From assembly GCF_900105215.1 (NCBI RefSeq), contig NZ_FOIP01000002.1:868001-932000 (forward strand): DNA of 64,000 nt, read 5' to 3'. The position numbers and the translations under genes were made by a program. Within the stretch, counting starts at the first letter, position 1. Every line of letters starts with the position of its first letter. The notes below the pieces were generated by a model. The model made no database searches, was not told the origin of the DNA, and was given only the letters and a program-made list of their open reading frames with translations. Origin of the DNA: Lacrimispora sphenoides (GTDB lineage Bacteria > Bacillota > Clostridia > Lachnospirales > Lachnospiraceae). This document shows positions 59,908-64,000 of the stretch, piece by piece.

Positions 59908-62322
59908 ATGGCAGCGTCATACAACCACAGCGCCATTGAAAAAAAATGGCGGGAAAACTGGGCAAAGAGCCCCATCAATGTTGATGATGGAAAGAAGCAG
60001 AAGTATTACTGTCTGGATATGTTTCCATATCCCTCAGGAAGCGGTCTTCATGTAGGCCACTGGAGAGGCTATGTTATTTCTGATGTTTGGAGCCGGTATC
60101 AGATTTTAAAGGGACACTATGTGATTCACCCCATGGGTTGGGATGCGTTTGGTCTTCCGGCGGAGAATTACGCCATCAAGATGGGAGTCCATCCAGCAAA
60201 ATCCACGGCGGAAAACGTGACGAACATTAAGCGTCAGATCAATGAGATCGCAGCCGTATATGACTGGGATATGGAGGTTAATACCACGGATCCCGGATTT
60301 TATAAATGGACCCAGTGGATTTTTGTTCAGATGTTTAAAAAGGGCCTGGCCTATGAGAAGGAATTCCCTATCAACTGGTGCCCATCCTGTAAGACAGGAC
60401 TTGCAAATGAAGAAGTGGTAAACGGCTGCTGCGAGCGCTGCGGAACCGGAGTTACAAAGAAGAACTTAAGACAGTGGATGTTAAAAATCACCGCTTACGC
60501 AGACCGTTTATTAAACGATCTGGATAAGCTTGACTGGCCGGAAAAGGTCAAGAAGATGCAGTCTGAATGGATCGGCAAATCCTATGGAGCTGAGGTTGAT
60601 TTTAAGGTAGACGGAAAAGAGGAGAACATCACAGTTTATACTACCAGACCTGATACCTTATACGGAGCCACCTTTATGGTACTTGCGCCGGAACACGCCC
60701 TTGCCGCAGGCCTTGCTTCTCCGGAAAATAAAGAAGCGGTTGAGAAGTATATCTACGATGCATCCATGAAGTCAAACGTGGACCGTCTTCAGGATAAAGA
60801 AAAGACCGGTGTATTTACCGGCAGCTATGCAGTAAATCCCATAAGCGGCGCCAAGGTACCCATCTGGCTTTCCGATTATGTGCTTGCTGACTACGGTACC
60901 GGTGCAATCATGTGCGTGCCTGCCCATGATGACAGGGATTTTGAGTTTGCGAAGAAGTTCAACATTCCCATTGTCCAGGTTATTTCAAAGGACGGCGAGG
61001 AAATCGAAAACATGACCGAAGCCTATACCGATGCCAGCGGAACGATGATCAATTCCGGTGAGTGGAACGGAATGGAGTCCTCTGTTCTTAAAAAAGAAGC
61101 TCCGGCTATGATCGAGAAACGGGGTCTTGGAAAGAAAACCGTAAACTTTAAGCTGCGTGACTGGGTATTCTCCAGACAGCGTTACTGGGGAGAGCCTATT
61201 CCTATTATTCATTGTCCGCACTGCGGCAATGTTCCGGTTCCGGAAGACCAGCTTCCTCTCACCCTTCCGGAGGTGGAAAGCTACCAGCCTACCGGTACGG
61301 GAGAATCTCCGCTGGCAGATATTGATGAATGGGTGAATACCACCTGTCCGGTATGCGGCGCTCCTGCTAAGAGAGAGACCAACACCATGCCTCAGTGGGC
61401 CGGTTCTTCCTGGTATTTCCTTCGCTATGTTGACAGTCATAACGATAATGAACTGGTATCCAAGGAGAAAGCGAAAAAATACCTTCCGGTTGATATGTAT
61501 ATCGGCGGTGTGGAACATGCTGTCCTTCACCTTCTGTATTCCCGTTTTTACACCAAGTTCTTAAACGACATCGGTGTAGTGGATTTTGATGAGCCCTTTA
61601 CCAAGCTGTTTAATCAGGGCATGATCAACGGAAAGAATGGAATCAAGATGAGCAAGTCAAAGGGAAATGTGGTATCTCCTGATGATTTGGTGCGAGACTA
61701 TGGCTGTGATGCTCTCCGTATGTATGAGCTCTTCGTAGGGCCGCCGGAATTGGATGCAGAGTGGGATGACAGGGGAATCGAAGGTGTCAGCCGTTTCTTG
61801 CACCGCTTCTGGAATCTGGTAGCGGATAGCAGCAATAAGGATATAGAAGCCACAAGAGAAATGCTTCGTCTGCGCAACAAGCTGATCTTTGATATTGAAC
61901 AGCGTTTCAATCAGTTTAACTTAAATACGGTAATTTCCGGATTTATGGAATATAACAATAAATTAATCGACCTGGCCAAGAAGACCGGCGGCATTGACAA
62001 AGAAACCTTGAAAGCCTTTGTAGTTTTAGTTGCTCCTTTTGCTCCGCATATCGGTGAGGAGCTGTGGCAGCAGCTTGGCGGCGAGGCTTCCGTATTCCAT
62101 GCTCAGTGGCCGGAATGTGATGAAGAGGCCATGAAGGATGACGAGATCGAAGTTGCAGTTCAGGTGAACGGAAAAACCCGTGCAGTGGTAAAACTTCCTG
62201 CAGACGTATCTAAGGAAGATGCCATTGAAGCAGGCAAGGCTTTGATCCCGGATAAGATAACCGGAACCATTGTTAAGGAAATATATGTTCCTGGAAGAAT
62301 TGTAAATATCGTGTGCAAATAA
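59908..62322 (+). CDS. leuS: leucyl-tRNA synthetase
   Basis: LeuRS (804 residues, class I) charges tRNA-Leu. The HIGH motif is HVGH in PYPSGSGLHVGHWRG, and the KMSKS motif is present in NGIKMSKSKGNVVSP. A zinc-like Cys cluster (WCPSCKTGL ... CERCG), the CP1 editing domain with TTRPDTLYGATFMV, and the anticodon and C-terminal domains are all seen. I chose the ATG at 59908, preceded by AAGGAGG; the in-frame ATG at 59803 lies in the T-box terminator. Expression is under the Leu T-box. Confidence 0.97.
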   Translation: MAASYNHSAIEKKWRENWAKSPINVDDGKKQKYYCLDMFPYPSGSGLHVGHWRGYVISDVWSRYQILKGHYVIHPMGWDAFGLPAENYAIKMGVHPAKSTAENVTNIKRQINEIAAVYDWDMEVNTTDPGFYKWTQWIFVQMFKKGLAYEKEFPINWCPSCKTGLANEEVVNGCCERCGTGVTKKNLRQWMLKITAYADRLLNDLDKLDWPEKVKKMQSEWIGKSYGAEVDFKVDGKEENITVYTTRPDTLYGATFMVLAPEHALAAGLASPENKEAVEKYIYDASMKSNVDRLQDKEKTGVFTGSYAVNPISGAKVPIWLSDYVLADYGTGAIMCVPAHDDRDFEFAKKFNIPIVQVISKDGEEIENMTEAYTDASGTMINSGEWNGMESSVLKKEAPAMIEKRGLGKKTVNFKLRDWVFSRQRYWGEPIPIIHCPHCGNVPVPEDQLPLTLPEVESYQPTGTGESPLADIDEWVNTTCPVCGAPAKRETNTMPQWAGSSWYFLRYVDSHNDNELVSKEKAKKYLPVDMYIGGVEHAVLHLLYSRFYTKFLNDIGVVDFDEPFTKLFNQGMINGKNGIKMSKSKGNVVSPDDLVRDYGCDALRMYELFVGPPELDAEWDDRGIEGVSRFLHRFWNLVADSSNKDIEATREMLRLRNKLIFDIEQRFNQFNLNTVISGFMEYNNKLIDLAKKTGGIDKETLKAFVVLVAPFAPHIGEELWQQLGGEASVFHAQWPECDEEAMKDDEIEVAVQVNGKTRAVVKLPADVSKEDAIEAGKALIPDKITGTIVKEIYVPGRIVNIVCK

Positions 62323-62350
62323 AACCGTCTTTATAGGCGGATAACCTTTA

Positions 62351-62400
62351 AAATAAGGACATTATAGGCTATTGAAAAATGGCTTATAATGTCCTTATTT
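62351..62400 (+). terminator. hairpin after leuS
   Basis: AAATAAGGACATTATA pairs with TATAATGTCCTTATTT across a short loop, 28 bases past the leuS stop. The 3' arm supplies the T-rich end. The following 62401-62671 is non-coding, AT-rich, with no promoter or RNA that I can support. Confidence 0.75.
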
Positions 62401-62671
62401 AGTGTTGAAATAATGTATGTAAAAATCCCCGCCCATGTCGTTAATAGGGCAATATGGGCAATATGGTGCGTCATAGATGCATTGTAAAGGTGCACTTTGA
62501 AACATGTGTTTCATTTTAAGTTTAAAGGAAAACATAGGAGACTCTAAGTGGAACTGATGCTTTAAATCGTAGTTTAATTACTAAATAGTACAAAATTTTC
62601 AGGATTCTGCAACTTTCCGGTCTCTTATTTCGTCTAATATAATAAATACATATGTTAGGAATAAATGTTAA

Positions 62672-64000
62672 ATGATTTTTAGTAGCTTGGAGTTTATATT
62701 TCAATTTCTGCCGATATTTCTGCTTCTTTATTCTGTATGCCCGGATAGAGCAAAAAATTTCTGCCTACTTGCAGGAAGCCTGTTTTTTTATTTTTATGGA
62801 GTTGCGGAGCATCCGGCCTATATGGTGCTTTTGCTGTTATCTGTCTGCGTTAATTTCTGGGTTGGCAAGAAAATGAAACGATACAAATCTCGCTTAAGAC
62901 GCAGGAAATGGTATCGCTTAGGAATTGCCTACAACCTGTTTTGGCTGATTCTGTTTAAATATTCAGGCTTTTTGATTGAACAGATCAGCTTATTACTACA
63001 AAATGGAGGGCTGGAGAAAGCGGCCGTTCCTGCCCTTCATCTGGCTCTTCCGCTGGGAATCAGCTTTTATACTTTCCAGGCCATTTCTTATCTGGCCGAT
63101 GTGTATCGGAAGGATGTGGCACCAGAAAAATCATTTCTGGACTTTGCCCTGTATATGACCATGTTTCCTCAGCTCATATCCGGACCGATTGTAACCTATA
63201 CTTCTCTTAGGGAGTTAATTAAAAAGCGGGTCCATACTATGGAACAAGTGGAAGCAGGACTTCGGGAATTTACAATTGGACTGGGATTGAAGGTGCTGCT
63301 TTCAAACCAGATAGGAGGACTGTGGAGCCAAATTGGAGCAGTAGGATATGAGAGTATTTCAACGCCACTTGCGTGGATGGGACTGGCAGCTTTCAGCCTA
63401 CGGCTGTATTTTGATTTCTATGGCTATTCCCTGATGGCCAGGGGACTGGGGATGATGTTGGGATTTCCTCTTCCTGATAACTTCAACCATCCCTATATGG
63501 CTCTGACCATGACAGATTTTTGGCGCAGATGGCACATGACTCTGGGCGGCTGGTTTCGGAATTATGTATATATTCCGCTGGGCGGAAACCGTGAGGGACT
63601 CTTAAAAACCTTTCGAAACATGCTTGTCGTATGGCTCCTGACCGGACTGTGGCACGGAACAAGCTCCAACTTTCTCTTATGGGGATTTGTTCTGTTTGCG
63701 CTTATATCATTGGAGAAGCTGGGACTGGGAAAACTACTGGAACGCTGGAGAGTTGTGGGACATGTGTATATGCTGTTTGCAATTCCTCTTACATGGATGT
63801 TATTTGCAATAACGGATTTTTCACAGTTGGGAATTTATATTCAACGGCTATTTCCCTTTCTGTCGCCTGTCGGGAAATATACATATTTTGCCGGAGATTT
63901 CCTGAAATACGGAAGGAGCTATGGATTGTCCTTATGCGCTGGTCTCATTTTCATGACTGGTCTTCCGCGAAGACTGTATGACAGAAAACGGGAAAGCCTA
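62672..64000 (+). CDS. MBOAT-family membrane O-acyltransferase (partial)
   Basis: At least 443 residues, cut by the window's right edge with the frame still open. It is a polytopic membrane-bound O-acyltransferase of the AlgI/DltB group. Hallmarks are LGISFYTFQAISYLADVYR near the centre, DFWRRWHMTLGGWFRNYVYI and the catalytic His in LTGLWHGTSSNFLLWG. Such proteins acetylate or acylate polysaccharides or teichoic acids at the cell surface. The ATG at 62672 gives MIFSSLEFIFQFLPIF, the usual N-terminus. The ribosome site (AGGA) is weak and distant. The partner SGNH/AlgX-type protein would lie beyond the window. Confidence 0.9.
   Translation, partial: MIFSSLEFIFQFLPIFLLLYSVCPDRAKNFCLLAGSLFFYFYGVAEHPAYMVLLLLSVCVNFWVGKKMKRYKSRLRRRKWYRLGIAYNLFWLILFKYSGFLIEQISLLLQNGGLEKAAVPALHLALPLGISFYTFQAISYLADVYRKDVAPEKSFLDFALYMTMFPQLISGPIVTYTSLRELIKKRVHTMEQVEAGLREFTIGLGLKVLLSNQIGGLWSQIGAVGYESISTPLAWMGLAAFSLRLYFDFYGYSLMARGLGMMLGFPLPDNFNHPYMALTMTDFWRRWHMTLGGWFRNYVYIPLGGNREGLLKTFRNMLVVWLLTGLWHGTSSNFLLWGFVLFALISLEKLGLGKLLERWRVVGHVYMLFAIPLTWMLFAITDFSQLGIYIQRLFPFLSPVGKYTYFAGDFLKYGRSYGLSLCAGLIFMTGLPRRLYDRKRESL

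Noticed and set aside
61000..61530. Minus-strand open frame within leuS.
   Set aside because: LeuRS coding on the plus strand is unambiguous; the antisense frame is a by-product.

Overview
The window looks like chromosome from a low-to-mid GC, anaerobic Firmicute. Lachnospiraceae (Lacrimispora / Clostridium cluster XIVa) is my inference from strong GGAGG ribosome binding sites, an Rnf complex, two T-box leaders, a membrane pyrophosphatase, many sugar ABC/PTS operons and YesMN-type two-component genes. No rRNA, tRNA or CRISPR array is visible. Both window edges cut a gene.

Layout. 1-2720: a heterodimeric ABC exporter pair with one degenerate ATP site. 3250-8321: a complete rnfCDGEAB operon (ferredoxin:NAD oxidoreductase) with a Rex-like site upstream. 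8495-14846: a uronate / 2-keto-3-deoxygluconate module (uxaC and a LacI regulator leftward; an IclR regulator, KDPG aldolase, KDG kinase and a second PfkB kinase rightward). 15209-21525: a sugar ABC importer, LacI regulator and GH127 beta-L-arabinofuranosidase, headed by two mirror-image operators. 21598-24760: a tryptophan-type ABC importer (trpXYZ) under a Trp T-box, leftward. 24816-29857: a GNAT acetyltransferase, an isochorismatase-like hydrolase and an aroF-tyrA-aroA operon. 30137-36946: a GntR regulator and a mannose-family PTS operon with two amidohydrolase-fold proteins (one with lost catalytic residues), an eIF-2B-like isomerase and a BtpA/SgcQ protein; its substrate is unknown.

37204-38431 holds a retron: a structured RNA with a 16-bp a1/a2 pairing followed by a retron-type reverse transcriptase carrying NAxxH, YCDD and VTG motifs. 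It has no recognisable effector. The RT stop overlaps the start of a response regulator that begins a carbohydrate operon (38431-49789: YesN/YesM, ABC importer, an unknown 812-residue protein, an acyltransferase-like protein and a BadF-type kinase).

49916-59461: hppA (K+-independent signature), an EF-G-like GTPase, then a disturbed zone. There an IS3-family element has inserted into the loop of the EF-G terminator, next to two gene remnants (a possible BMP-lipoprotein C-terminus and a hydantoinase/oxoprolinase C-terminal half), followed by an ImmA/IrrE-like protein, a GntR/FCD regulator and a CPBP protease. 59540-62322: leuS under a Leu T-box. 62672-64000: an MBOAT O-acyltransferase cut by the window end.

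The most notable items are the retron tucked into a sugar-sensing operon, the unassigned PTS/amidohydrolase/eIF-2B-like/BtpA operon with its duplicated 20-bp operator, and the IS insertion into a terminator loop.
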